A stretch of 64,000 nt of DNA from Polaromonas sp. GTDB taxonomy: Bacteria; Pseudomonadota; Gammaproteobacteria; Burkholderiales; Burkholderiaceae_C. Under the pieces are notes generated by a model. That model ran no database searches, was not told the DNA's origin, and worked only from the letters and a program-made list of their open reading frames with translations. A program made the translations under genes and the position numbers. The stretch spans positions 62,001-126,000 of the forward strand of contig JANYGP010000019.1 of the NCBI GenBank assembly GCA_025362315.1, given 5' to 3'. Below, in pieces: positions 1 to 8,647 of this stretch (position 1 is the stretch's first letter; each line of letters starts with the position of its first letter).

Positions 1-10
1 ATTGCTGCAA

Positions 11-74
11 CGAATTGCCTCGTAATTGCCTCGTTATTGCCTCGTTATTGCCTCGTTATTGCCTCGTTATTGCG
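11..74. repeat. 11-bp tandem repeat array overlapping crtI 3' end
   Basis: About five and a half units of CGTTATTGCCT (first units slightly diverged) run in direct tandem. The last unit contains the crtI stop codon (TTA on the plus strand at 67-69), so the array begins in the final codons of crtI and continues into the region where the next gene, presumably crtB, should lie. The 11-bp period is close to one helical turn. Function unknown; length variation by slippage is expected. Confidence 0.9.
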
Positions 75-1563
75 TTTCCGTCAGCGTTTCCAGCATCAGG
101 CCAGCCGTTGCTTTGGCAGAGCCCACCACGCCGGGAATTCCGGCGCCAGGATGCGTTCCAGCACCCACAATGTACAAGTTGGAAATGACCGAGTCGCGGT
201 TGTGCGGCCTGAACCAGGCGCTTTGTGTCAAAACAGGTTCAAGCGAAAAAGCTGAACCGTGTTCTGCCGCCAGCTCGTCTCGAAAGTCAGCAGGCGTGAA
301 AATCCGGCAGGTGAGCAAGTCGCTGCGAAGCCCCGGAATGTAGCGCTCTTCCAAATAAGCCAAAATCCGGTCCCGCAGCTTGGGGCCCTCAACTGCCCAA
401 TCAACCGGCGCATGCCCTAAGTGTGGCACCGGTGCCAGCACACAGTGGGCAGAGCATCCCGGTGGTGCCAGGCTGGCGTCAGTCACGCTGGGGGAATGCA
501 GGTACAAAGAAAAATCTTCAGGCAATTCGTGGCCGTGAAAAATATCGTGAATCAGGTCGCGATACCCGGCCCCAAAGCAGACAACATGGTGGCGCAACTG
601 GGGCTGCTCTTTTTTCAAACCGAAATGGATCACAAAGAGCGACATGCTGAATCGCTTGGACTGCAGGCGTTGCGTCTCTTGAATGCCTCTGGCCTCCCCG
701 GCCAGCAAATTGCGATAGGTGTGCACCACATCTGCGTTGGACGCAACCTGGTCAAACGGCAGCTGTACGCCGCCTGTCCATACCGCCACGGCCCGGTTGC
801 CCTTGAGTTCGATCCGCTCGACTGGTGAATTGAGTTTGAGCGTGCCACCCAGCTCTTTGAACAGCTGCAGCATGGCGCGCACCAGTGCGCCAGTACCGCC
901 GCGCGGAAACCACACGCCGCCATGCCGTTCGAGCGCATGAATCAGTGTGTAGATCGACGACGTCTCAAACGGATTGCCACCCACCAGCAGGCAGTGAAAC
1001 GAAAACAACTGCCGCAAATGCTCATCTTCAATAAACCGGGACACGGTGGAGTAAACGCTTTTCCAGGCCTGCAGGCGCAGCAGTTGCGGGCCAGCCTGCA
1101 CCATGCTGCGAAAGCTTAAAAAAACCGTGCTGCCCAACTTGACATAGCCCTGGTCAAAAGCTGCTTGTGAAAATTTTAAAAATTCACGATAACCGGCGAC
1201 ATCGTCCGGGTTCAGGGCAAAGATTTGACGGTCCAGCTCCTCTTGGTCGTCGGCATAGTCAAAGTGGGTGCCGTCCTCCCAGCACAGCCGGTAAAAAGGC
1301 GCCACGGGGAGCAAATCCACATAGTCAGAAAGCTTGCGCCCTGACAATGAAAACAGTTGCTCCAGAGACACTGGATCGGTAATGACAGTCGGGCCCGCAT
1401 CAAAGGTAAAGCCGCTGTCTTCATACACATAGGCACGGCCACCGGGCTTGTCTCGCGCTTCCAGTATGGTGGTGCTGATGCCGGCTGATTGCAGCCGTAT
1501 TGCCAGGGCAATGCCGCCAAATCCGGACCCAATCACAACAGCAGTTTTAGGCGATGAACTCAT
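67..1563 (-). CDS. crtI: Phytoene desaturase
   Basis: FAD-dependent phytoene desaturase that converts colourless phytoene to lycopene. The 498-residue product has the usual CrtI length. It opens with a Rossmann dinucleotide motif (GSGFGG, residues 12-17) followed by the conserved EARDKPGGRAY segment. It closes with the bacterial CrtI signature around residues 462-491 (VGAGTHPGAGIPGVVGSAK). The ATG overlaps the crtY stop codon in an ATGA arrangement, so the two are translationally coupled. It is the third gene of crtX-crtY-crtI; the phytoene synthase crtB that normally follows would lie beyond the left edge. The stop codon falls in an 11-bp tandem repeat. Family assignment is secure; the exact desaturation step number is inferred from clustering with lycopene cyclase. 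Confidence 0.95.
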   Translation of the reverse strand: MSSSPKTAVVIGSGFGGIALAIRLQSAGISTTILEARDKPGGRAYVYEDSGFTFDAGPTVITDPVSLEQLFSLSGRKLSDYVDLLPVAPFYRLCWEDGTHFDYADDQEELDRQIFALNPDDVAGYREFLKFSQAAFDQGYVKLGSTVFLSFRSMVQAGPQLLRLQAWKSVYSTVSRFIEDEHLRQLFSFHCLLVGGNPFETSSIYTLIHALERHGGVWFPRGGTGALVRAMLQLFKELGGTLKLNSPVERIELKGNRAVAVWTGGVQLPFDQVASNADVVHTYRNLLAGEARGIQETQRLQSKRFSMSLFVIHFGLKKEQPQLRHHVVCFGAGYRDLIHDIFHGHELPEDFSLYLHSPSVTDASLAPPGCSAHCVLAPVPHLGHAPVDWAVEGPKLRDRILAYLEERYIPGLRSDLLTCRIFTPADFRDELAAEHGSAFSLEPVLTQSAWFRPHNRDSVISNLYIVGAGTHPGAGIPGVVGSAKATAGLMLETLTETQ

Positions 1564-2789
1564 GAATTGGCTCCACTGGCACGATTGGACCGATCAGCAC
1601 GACTGGCCAAAGCGCGCGGTGTGATAAACGCCGCACGCAGGGCAGCGCCCATGGCCACAGGCGGCTTGCCGGTGAGGATGCGTAGCTTGTCAAACGGATT
1701 GAGCCGTGCTGCATAAAACCGCTTGATAAGCGGCAGCGGCAACCCATAAAAACGCTCAAACACCCGCCAGCGCTCGTTGGGCACTGCGGCAAAAAACAGC
1801 ATGCGGTTCAGCAACCTGAAAAAGCCCTGTTCATGCCAGCGCCGGATGGCGTGGGTTTGCATTGAGCCAAACAAATTTTCTGCGCCCATTTGCGCGGGCG
1901 AAAGCGATGCAAGATGATCGGCAAACCGAACCGCATCTGGCAGGCTGTAACCAGTCGCAGGGTTGAAAAAACCGCCAGCCAAACCTGATTTCACGACACC
2001 ATTTGCCGACTTCCAGAACGAGTCCGGATTGCCTGCCAGCGTGAGCGGTAAAACGCCCAGCTCTTCGCGCACCATGGCCATCACCTGCCAGCCCCGCTGG
2101 CCAACATACGCAGCAATATTGCGCCGCAGCAAATGAAAGTCCACCTGGCTGTCGTCTGCAAAAAAAGTGTCTTCGACCAAAACCGTGTCTGGCGACAATG
2201 GCAACACATACACAAAGCGGTAACTGTCTTGCTGGGCCACACGTGCATCCATCAACACAGGTCCTCTCAAGCCATGCGGTGCACTCAGGCGCAGCTCCTG
2301 ACCTAAAAACTTTTGATAGCCCAGCGTCATGAAAGGACTGGGCTGCACACCCCGCCCATCAATGACCGCACGCGCGGTCAGCACCTGCCCTGTGCTCAAC
2401 TTGACGCGCTTTGGACCCACGGATTGCACGCGCGTCTGCAACCTGACCTGGGTTCCCAGCTGGGCTGTCAAAGTTGCGTGAAATCGTGCAGAAGTGACTG
2501 CAAAATAACCTGAATCCAGTTGCCGGCTTCGGCCCGGGAAATGCACTGAATAATGGTCCCACTGATGCACGATCAGCGGCGTGAGCCACTGCTTTTGGTC
2601 AGCAGTCATATCGCCGTCGTGAAAACACCAGGTGTGGTTGCCCCCCAGCGTGTCGCCTGATTCAAGCAACATCAAGCGCAGCTTGGGTTGGATTTGCGAC
2701 AAACGCCAGGCCAGGAGCCCGTTCGCCAAGCCACCTCCAACAAAAATCAGGTCTGCATCAGGTATGCCATCGACTGAATCAAGTGGCAT
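1560..2789 (-). CDS. crtY: Lycopene beta-cyclase (CrtY type)
   Basis: Cyclises the ends of lycopene to give beta-carotene. The chosen ATG at 2789 gives 409 residues and places the dinucleotide-binding motif (DLIFVGGGLANGL, about residues 13-25) where CrtY proteins have it. The open frame continues another 52 codons upstream, but that part lies within the crtX coding region. Typical CrtY features are the GGNHTWCF segment, the FLGQEL motif, the VLVEDTFFAD stretch and PATGYSLPDAVRFA near the end. The gene overlaps the end of crtX by 11 bases and the start of crtI by 4, as expected for a tightly coupled crtXYI operon. Confidence in identity is high. Confidence 0.94.
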   Translation of the reverse strand: MPLDSVDGIPDADLIFVGGGLANGLLAWRLSQIQPKLRLMLLESGDTLGGNHTWCFHDGDMTADQKQWLTPLIVHQWDHYSVHFPGRSRQLDSGYFAVTSARFHATLTAQLGTQVRLQTRVQSVGPKRVKLSTGQVLTARAVIDGRGVQPSPFMTLGYQKFLGQELRLSAPHGLRGPVLMDARVAQQDSYRFVYVLPLSPDTVLVEDTFFADDSQVDFHLLRRNIAAYVGQRGWQVMAMVREELGVLPLTLAGNPDSFWKSANGVVKSGLAGGFFNPATGYSLPDAVRFADHLASLSPAQMGAENLFGSMQTHAIRRWHEQGFFRLLNRMLFFAAVPNERWRVFERFYGLPLPLIKRFYAARLNPFDKLRILTGKPPVAMGAALRAAFITPRALASRADRSNRASGANS

Positions 2790-4106
2790 ACAACTGCCTT
2801 TCAGCAAAGAGAACAGGTGAAGTCGTGGCCTTCGAAGCTTTGACAACAGGACCATTGGCAACGGCTGACAAAACGATGCGCGCTGCCTTGGAAACACCCC
2901 CTGCTTGCGCAATGCCCTTTCCCAGCCGCTGCGCCTGTTGTGCAAATTCGGGTTCGCTGACGAGGCGCCTCAACGCAGCTGAGATTGCCTTTTGACTGGC
3001 CCACCGTGGGGATAGCCTCAAGCCCGCTCTGGCACGGGCAACGCGCGCAGACACACCGGGTTGGTCAAACGCAATCGGTAAGACAAGCAGTGGGGTGCCA
3101 GCAGCAAGCGCATCCAGTGTTGTGTTGAGCCCGCCATGCGTCACCACCACATCGGCTTTTTCAATGGCTGCCTGCTGGTCAGTGAACCCAGTGACCCAGG
3201 TCGCACCAGCGCTGCGCAGCTGCTCCTCCTGCAAACCGTTCAACAGGTTGCAATGGGCTAACAGCAATTGCAATCTCAGAGCCTTGCAGGCCCGAGTTAT
3301 CCGCATGAACAAATTAAAGCGTCCCCCCTGCAAAGTACCAAAAGATGCAAAAACGAAAGGCCGCTCGGGATCAGGCTTGACATTGAATGCATGGTCCGAC
3401 TTTGACGGCCGGCGCAAGGGACCCACATGAGAAAAATGGCCAGGCAAACTCGTGCGGGGGAAATCAAACTCTGCCGTGGTCTGACTAAGTTGAGCCAGTG
3501 GAGACAAGCAGTCTTCCAGCGTGTGCATCAGTGGCAGTCCAAAATTTTTGAATGTTCTGCAATGACGCTTGCATGCGGCTTCATCAGCCAGTCGTAAACC
3601 TGGGAGCTGGTTTTGTTCAGCTCAAGTGCAAGCTTGCTGCTTGCATAAGACCAATGCATGACGGGCAAAGGTATCGCTAGCTCACGGTTCACAGGCAGTG
3701 CGCACGCCACGGAAACATAGGGAAGATGCAGGCTTTGAGCTACCAACCCACCCGCTGCTTCCATCTGATCAGCAATCACCGCAGTGATGCCCAGTTTTTT
3801 TAAGATGTCGGGGCTTTGCCTGCACAGCATGTCTGTGTTGGCCGCGATGTCAGCAATCACCCGCCGCAGCCCTGACACCGTGCCAGGGTTGGCCGCACGG
3901 GCCAACATGAATGCGAGCGAGCCAGGCGGATGTGACACCGCACCCACTGCCTGGAACTTGATCCGCTGATCTTCCAGAAATTGCTGAACTTCTACCTGAT
4001 GGATCCAGAAAACTGTATGACCTGAATCAATCAATTGGCTTGCAAGGGCCTCCAATGCACGAATGTGACTTGAAAAGGGTGGCGCAAAGATTGCAAAACC
4101 TTCCAT
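2779..4106 (-). pseudogene. crtX: Zeaxanthin glucosyltransferase crtX, split by a frameshift
   Basis: CrtX-family UDP-glycosyltransferase, which in Pantoea-type clusters glucosylates zeaxanthin. The N-terminal half (3528-4106, starts MEGFAIFAPPFSSHIRALEA) and the C-terminal half (2779-3528, with DECLSPLAQ-like and GFTDQQAAIEKADVVVTHGG donor-binding segments) are two frames of one gene of about 442 codons. Reading with one extra base in the A5T4 tract at 3541-3549 restores the family sequence HSKIFGLPLMHTLEDCL. Without it, translation stops after KILDCH. The lesion may be a real inactivating mutation, phase variation, programmed slippage or a sequencing indel. The rest of both halves is well preserved, which argues for a recent or artefactual event. 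It is first in the minus-strand crt operon, divergent from crtE. Confidence 0.85.
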
Positions 4107-4224
4107 AGGTTAAGCAAAATGTACGCGTGCAGCCTTGCCGAGCCTGGCAGTCGGAAGTCCATGTCAGCCGTAGGACGCCTTCGTTTGTCTGAAATTTTGA
4201 CTTATTTGGTTTTATAAATCAGCC
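4107..4224. promoter_or_regulatory. Divergent crtX/crtE intergenic region
   Basis: This 118-base gap is the only non-coding DNA between the outward-facing crtXYI operon and crtE, so both promoters should lie here or within the flanking genes. It has AT-rich stretches near the crtE start (TTGACTTATTTGG, TTTATAAATC) but no pair of hexamers at normal spacing that I would defend. I also saw no convincing Shine-Dalgarno sequence before either start. The regulatory role is inferred from gene orientation. Confidence 0.4.
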
Positions 4225-5229
4225 ATGATTTATTGCAATTTTCCAACGTCATTCACCTCACAAAATTTTGCGACGTTAAATGTTCACAACATTCTTCCAC
4301 CCCTTCAAGCTGCCATCAACGCCAGGTTGCATGAATTATTGCCTTTGCCCAAATCTTCATCAGTCAAGTTAAGCCATGCCATGCACACGGGCGTTTTGAC
4401 TCCCGGTAAACGTACCCGTTCGGTGCTGATGTTGCTTGCGTGCAAAGGTTTAGGGGGCAATTTTCATGCGGTGCTTGACCTTGCTTGTGCAGTTGAAATG
4501 GTGCATGCGGCGTCTCTGTTCATGGACGACATGCCGTGCATGGACAACTCCCGCATCAGACCGGGCCGACCTGCTGCACATATTCAGTTCGGTCAGGACG
4601 TAGCCATGCTGGCAGCAGTGGCGCTGCTGACGGAGGCTTTGCGGCTGGTTGCCAGCGTAAGCGGTCTGTCGGCAGATGTACGCGCGCAGCTGGTGGTGGT
4701 GCTTAGCCAGGCCGTTGGTCCGCAAGGGTTGGCGAAGGGCCAATTTCTGGACTTGCACAACGAATCTGACATGCGCAGCGAGCATGACATCGCGCATGTC
4801 AATGACCAAAAAACCGGCGTGTTGTTTGCGGCGGCGCTCGACATGGCCGCTTTGGCCTGCAGCGCCAGCAGCGCTGCCCGGTCGGCGCTTCAGTCAGCCG
4901 CGCTTGACATCGGTCAGGCATTCCAGTTGCGCGACGATCTTGAAGACGGATCGCCCATGATCGCAAATTCGACAAAAGACAAAAACAAAGACCTTGGCAA
5001 GTCCACGCTCGTGTCATTGCTTGGGCGCGAGACTGTTCAGATCCGGATGCGCAGGCATCTGGCTACAGCCGCGCTGCAGCTGCGCATTGCGCTGCCCGAT
5101 GACAGCCAAATGACCCTATTCGTCCTGCACGCGTTTGGGGTGCAAGCACAAAGCTCTGATGTGCTGAATGCAAATGCAGAAACGCGCCTGCGGAGTGTGC
5201 CTGCAAGTCAGCAAATGGCAGCGAGATGA
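4225..5229 (+). CDS. crtE: Geranylgeranyl diphosphate synthase
   Basis: Polyprenyl synthetase that condenses isopentenyl diphosphate with allylic diphosphates to make the C20 precursor for carotenoids. The first aspartate-rich motif is DDMPCMD (101-107), the bacterial DDxxxxD form. The second is RDDLED (236-241). The GKRTR segment near residue 61 and the KTG motif near 196 fit the family. At 334 residues it is somewhat longer than typical CrtE, with about 20 extra residues at the N terminus. No clear ribosome-binding site precedes this ATG, so a start further in is possible. Unlike Pantoea, where crtE leads the crt operon, here it is divergent from crtX. Confidence 0.92.
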   Translation: MIYCNFPTSFTSQNFATLNVHNILPPLQAAINARLHELLPLPKSSSVKLSHAMHTGVLTPGKRTRSVLMLLACKGLGGNFHAVLDLACAVEMVHAASLFMDDMPCMDNSRIRPGRPAAHIQFGQDVAMLAAVALLTEALRLVASVSGLSADVRAQLVVVLSQAVGPQGLAKGQFLDLHNESDMRSEHDIAHVNDQKTGVLFAAALDMAALACSASSAARSALQSAALDIGQAFQLRDDLEDGSPMIANSTKDKNKDLGKSTLVSLLGRETVQIRMRRHLATAALQLRIALPDDSQMTLFVLHAFGVQAQSSDVLNANAETRLRSVPASQQMAAR

Positions 5230-5476
5230 AACGGGAGATTCGGATGCTTGATGAATTGATTGGACATCTGAAATCAAATTCAAAAACTGTCTGAACATGC
5301 GGATTTGACCGTCATGAACAGATATTCGAGACTTGGGGCATGTTTTGAACGCATCATCCAAATCCGCAGCGACCAGCTGGTTGTGACATGCACTTTGTGG
5401 GTAAGCTTTTTTCCATCAAAACTTCTATTTTTAAAGTTTTTGCAGATCCGGAATTTTTGACGGTTCAGCTGTCATC

Positions 5477-6907
5477 CTAGAAATCCCCACCCCCACCGCC
5501 ACTCCCATGCGCCAAACTCTCAAACTTGGTGATGCGGTTGATAAACGCGAGCTTGACAGTGCCCGTAGGCCCATTGCGCTGCTTGCTGATGATGACTTCG
5601 GCCACACCGGGCTCTTTGCAGGCTTCTTTGGTGTAGTACTCGTCGCGGTAGATGAACATGATGATGTCTGCATCCTGCTCAATTGCGCCGGACTCGCGCA
5701 GGTCGCTCATCATTGGCCGTTTATCGGTGCGGCTTTCTACGCCGCGGCTGAGCTGGGACAGGGCTAGCACTGGGCATTGCAGCTCTTTGGCCAGCATTTT
5801 CAGCCCCCGCGATATTTCACCGACGGCTGTAGCTCGGTTTTCTTCGCTCATGCTGCTGGACACGCTCATCAGTTGCAAGTAATCGACCACGATCAATCCG
5901 AGCTTGCCGCACTGCTTGGCCAGGCGGCGCGCGTTGGCACGCAACTCGCTCACTGTCAGGCCCGGAGTTTCATCAATGTGGAGCGATATATTGCGCAGCT
6001 TTTCAATGGCTTCGGTCAGGCGTGGCCACTCTTCGTCGGTCAGTGCGCCGGTGCGTAAATGGGTCTGGTCAATGCGGCCGATTGAGCCAACGATACGCAC
6101 CGCCAGTTGTGATGCGCCCATCTCCATCGAGAACACGGCCACGGGCAGGCCTTCATTCAGCGCAACGTGTTCAGCGATATTGATGGCCAGGGCCGTTTTG
6201 CCCATTGACGGTCTAGCAGCCAAAATCACCAAATCACCGGCCTGAAAGCCGGATGTCATGCGGTCCAAATCGTAAAACCCGCTTGGCACGCCCGTCACGT
6301 CGTTCGGGTTCTCGCTCATTTCTGTTACGCGGTCGAGCAGGCTGACGACCAGCGTATCCATGCTCTGAAAACCTTCCTTCATGCGGGAGCCCTGCTCGCC
6401 GATTTTGAAGATTTTTTGCTCGGCTTCGTCGAGGATGGTGGCGATGTCTTTGCCTTGCGGGCTGAAGGCGTTGGTGGATATTTCGTCGCTGGCGGCGACC
6501 AGCTTGCGCAGGATGGAGCGCTCGCGGACGATCTCTGCGTACCGGCGAATGTTGGCGGCGCTGGGCACGTACTGTGCCAGGGCGTTGAGGTAGCTTAAGC
6601 CACCGACTTCGTCGGCCTTGCCCTGGTTTTGCAGGTGCTCGTACACGGTGATGACGTCTGCCGGTTTGGTGGCGTTGATCAATGCGCCTACAGCAGCATA
6701 AATTAACTTGTGTTCGGCACGGTAAAAGTCCTGGTCGGTCAACAGGTCGCCCATGCGGTCCCACGCTGCGTTGTCTAACAGCAAACCGCCCAGCACGCTG
6801 GACTCGCCTTCAATCGAGTGCGGCGGGATACGTAATTGGGCGATCTGGCGGTCCGGACTGTAGCCAGAATTAGCGGATTGGTCGAAGACTGAAAATGCGG
6901 CAGACAT
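5477..6907 (-). CDS. dnaB: Replicative DNA helicase DnaB
   Basis: Hexameric helicase that unwinds DNA at the replication fork and recruits primase. The 476-residue protein shows the N-terminal DnaB domain (about 25-130, starting PPHSIEGESSVLGGLLLDN), a linker helix, and the RecA-like ATPase domain. The ATPase domain has Walker A ARPSMGKTAL (231-240), Walker B LIVVDYLQLM and the DLRESGAIEQDAD segment. The C terminus ends in a short glycine run. It follows rplI on the same strand, the normal proteobacterial order, but a terminator stands between them. The 247 bases downstream (5230-5476), toward crtE, contain no gene; a weak AT-rich hairpin lies near 5417-5441. Confidence 0.97.
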   Translation of the reverse strand: MSAAFSVFDQSANSGYSPDRQIAQLRIPPHSIEGESSVLGGLLLDNAAWDRMGDLLTDQDFYRAEHKLIYAAVGALINATKPADVITVYEHLQNQGKADEVGGLSYLNALAQYVPSAANIRRYAEIVRERSILRKLVAASDEISTNAFSPQGKDIATILDEAEQKIFKIGEQGSRMKEGFQSMDTLVVSLLDRVTEMSENPNDVTGVPSGFYDLDRMTSGFQAGDLVILAARPSMGKTALAINIAEHVALNEGLPVAVFSMEMGASQLAVRIVGSIGRIDQTHLRTGALTDEEWPRLTEAIEKLRNISLHIDETPGLTVSELRANARRLAKQCGKLGLIVVDYLQLMSVSSSMSEENRATAVGEISRGLKMLAKELQCPVLALSQLSRGVESRTDKRPMMSDLRESGAIEQDADIIMFIYRDEYYTKEACKEPGVAEVIISKQRNGPTGTVKLAFINRITKFESLAHGSGGGGGDF

Positions 6908-7051
6908 GAGTTTCCTTTGGACAGGATTAATGGTACGTTGGTAACGTGAAAGTGCCTGTGCGCAACTTTGTGGATAAGCCGGGGAAATTGCGGGGAAATG
7001 CGGTGCAGAGTTGGGGATAACGTCTCAACCAGGGCTGCTTTAAAAAGCCAT

Positions 7052-7079
7052 AAAAAAAGCCGCCCAAATGAGCGGCTTC
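7052..7079 (-). terminator. Rho-independent terminator after rplI
   Basis: On the minus strand a stem AAGCCGC...GCGGCTT with the loop TCATTTGG is followed by a run of seven T. It lies 17 bases past the rplI stop and ends the rpsF-priB-rpsR-rplI transcript before dnaB. Confidence 0.85.
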
Positions 7080-7095
7080 TTGTGAAGGGAAAACC

Positions 7096-7548
7096 TTACG
7101 CTGTTTCGCCGTACACCGTGACGGTGATGTCGACCAGCACGTCGGTGTGCAATGCCACGCTAACTGAGTGGTCGCCCGTGGTTTTGAGCGGGCCAACCGG
7201 CATGCGGATTTGCGATTTGGCAACCGCAAAGCCTTGCTTGGTCAACTCAACTGAAATGTCATGGTTGGTCACAGAGCCAAACAAACGGCCATCCACACCG
7301 GCTTTTTGGGTCAGCTTGATGGTGGTACCGCCCAGCTTGGCACCTTGAGCTTGCGACTCAGCCAGCTTGGCAGCAGCTGTCTTTTCAAGCTCAACGCGTT
7401 TGGCTTCAAACTCGGCTTTGTTGGCAGTCGTTGCGCGGCGTGCGCGGCCAGACGGGATCAAAAAGTTGCGTGCATAGCCGTCTTTGACTTTGACAACCTC
7501 ACCCAAGGTACCGAGGTTAACGACTTTGTCTAACAAAATGATTTGCAT
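7096..7548 (-). CDS. rplI: 50S ribosomal protein L9
   Basis: Component of the large ribosomal subunit, binding 23S rRNA. The 150-residue product begins [19 protein letters not shown], the classic L9 N-terminal domain. A long charged helix follows ([20 protein letters not shown]), then the globular C-terminal domain with [18 protein letters not shown] strong ribosome-binding site (AAGGAG) lies 8 bases before the ATG. It is last in the rpsF-priB-rpsR-rplI operon. Confidence 0.97.
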   Translation of the reverse strand: MQIILLDKVVNLGTLGEVVKVKDGYARNFLIPSGRARRATTANKAEFEAKRVELEKTAAAKLAESQAQGAKLGGTTIKLTQKAGVDGRLFGSVTNHDISVELTKQGFAVAKSQIRMPVGPLKTTGDHSVSVALHTDVLVDITVTVYGETA

Positions 7549-7559
7549 GGTCGTGCTCC

Positions 7560-7844
7560 TTACAGGCTTTTATGCTGGTCGCTGTAAGGCAGCATCGCCA
7601 AAAAGCGGGCCCGCTTGACAGCAGTGTTGATCTGACGCTGAAAAATCGCGCGCGTGCCGGTCAGGCGGGCGGGGATGATCTTGCCATTTTCGCTGACAAA
7701 GTCACGCAAGGTGTCAATGTCCTTGTAGTCGATTTCTTCGACACCAGCAGCGGTAAAGCGGCAAAAGCGCTTGCGCTTGAACAGCAGCGATTGTGTGTTG
7801 CGCTTGGGGCGCTTGTCTTTGTTGAAACGTTTCGGTCCGGGCAT
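7560..7844 (-). CDS. rpsR: 30S ribosomal protein S18
   Basis: Small-subunit ribosomal protein that binds with S6 to the platform of the 30S particle. The 94-residue basic protein has the S18 core: [18 protein letters not shown], then [17 protein letters not shown] and [15 protein letters not shown]. An AAGGAG ribosome-binding site precedes the ATG. It sits between priB and rplI, as in most betaproteobacteria. Confidence 0.97.
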   Translation of the reverse strand: MPGPKRFNKDKRPKRNTQSLLFKRKRFCRFTAAGVEEIDYKDIDTLRDFVSENGKIIPARLTGTRAIFQRQINTAVKRARFLAMLPYSDQHKSL

Positions 7845-7855
7845 GATGGACTCCT

Positions 7856-8185
7856 TTAAATGGGTTGAATGTCTTGAATGTCTTGAATGTGGAAGATGAG
7901 GCTTTTGCTGGTACGTGCATTGATCAGGAAACCGGTAAACAACTGGAATTTGCCTAGTTCAGCTTTGGCTGAAGTTTCAGCCAGTGCGCCAAAAGCGACT
8001 GCCCTAACTGTCAATTTGACTTGCCTTGTGACCCCTGCCTCTTGCATCTCGGACTCGTGTTCAAGAACGAAGTTGATGGCGGGAATACCGGCTGGCGTGT
8101 AGCGCAGAGGACTTGCCTCGGCAATACGCGCTGACAATTTGACAATATTTTTGGCAGTACCTTTTGCAGTGTTTGACCGGTTCAA
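7856..8185 (-). CDS. priB: Primosomal replication protein N (PriB)
   Basis: Single-stranded-DNA-binding OB-fold protein of the replication-restart primosome. The conserved core is [20 protein letters not shown] followed by [28 protein letters not shown] and a GFLINAR segment. The given start is a TTG 15 bases after the rpsF stop. PriB relatives usually begin just before the LSARI segment, so the real start may be a later non-ATG codon, with up to about 14 fewer residues. The C-terminal [11 protein letters not shown] is encoded by a 9-bp tandem duplication at 7866-7892. Identity is secure from both sequence and position between rpsF and rpsR; the start is not. Confidence 0.85.
   Translation of the reverse strand: MNRSNTAKGTAKNIVKLSARIAEASPLRYTPAGIPAINFVLEHESEMQEAGVTRQVKLTVRAVAFGALAETSAKAELGKFQLFTGFLINARTSKSLIFHIQDIQDIQPI
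7866..7892. repeat. 9-bp tandem repeat in priB C-terminus
   Basis: TGAATGTCT occurs twice in tandem, followed by the variant TGAATGTGG. On the coding strand this gives the repeated tripeptide DIQ near the end of PriB, so length changes of one unit would keep the frame. Confidence 0.85.
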
Positions 8186-8199
8186 TTAAATGCTGGCTC

Positions 8200-8574
8200 T
8201 TAGCGGTCGTTGCCTGCGTATTCAGCTTGCTGGGTCTTGCGCGCTTCTTCACGCTCAACGTTGCGCATCATCAAGGATGGGCCGGTTTCGGCTTTCTTCT
8301 TGACCACAGTCAGGTGGCGCAGCACAGCATCATTGAACTTGAACGCGTGTTCAATTTCGTCCATCACGGCTTGTGAAGCTTCAATGTTGATGCACAGGTA
8401 ATGGGCTTTGCCAAGTTTCTGAATCAGATAAATGAGCTGGCGACGGCCCCAATCTTCAACGCGGTGCACAACACCGCCACCGGCAACAATCATGCCCTTG
8501 TAACGTTCCAGCATGGCTGGAACCTGCTCGCTTTGATCCGGATGGATCAGCAAGACGATCTCATAATGACGCAT
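8200..8574 (-). CDS. rpsF: 30S ribosomal protein S6
   Basis: Small-subunit ribosomal protein, partner of S18. The product is 124 residues and starts [19 protein letters not shown], followed by [20 protein letters not shown] and the DAVLRHLTV strand, all standard S6. The AAAAGGAG ribosome-binding site lies just before the ATG. It is first gene of the rpsF-priB-rpsR-rplI operon. Confidence 0.97.
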   Translation of the reverse strand: MRHYEIVLLIHPDQSEQVPAMLERYKGMIVAGGGVVHRVEDWGRRQLIYLIQKLGKAHYLCINIEASQAVMDEIEHAFKFNDAVLRHLTVVKKKAETGPSLMMRNVEREEARKTQQAEYAGNDR

Positions 8575-8641
8575 AAAACTCCTTTTGGGTTAAAAATGAG
8601 CCACCCCGGCGTCTGGTTCGGGTGCGGCAAGGCGACTGCGG

Positions 8642-8647
8642 ATTATA
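8642..8647 (-). promoter_or_regulatory. Possible -10 box for the rpsF operon
   Basis: A perfect TATAAT on the minus strand lies 68 bases before the rpsF start and contains the TAA stop codon of the upstream symporter gene. No good -35 hexamer is visible at 16-18 bases, so this is only a candidate promoter. Confidence 0.35.

Noticed and set aside
4180..4224. TTGACT with TTTATAAAT before crtE as a sigma-70 promoter
   Set aside because: The spacing between the two elements is only about 10-12 bases, too short for a normal promoter, so I did not list it as one.
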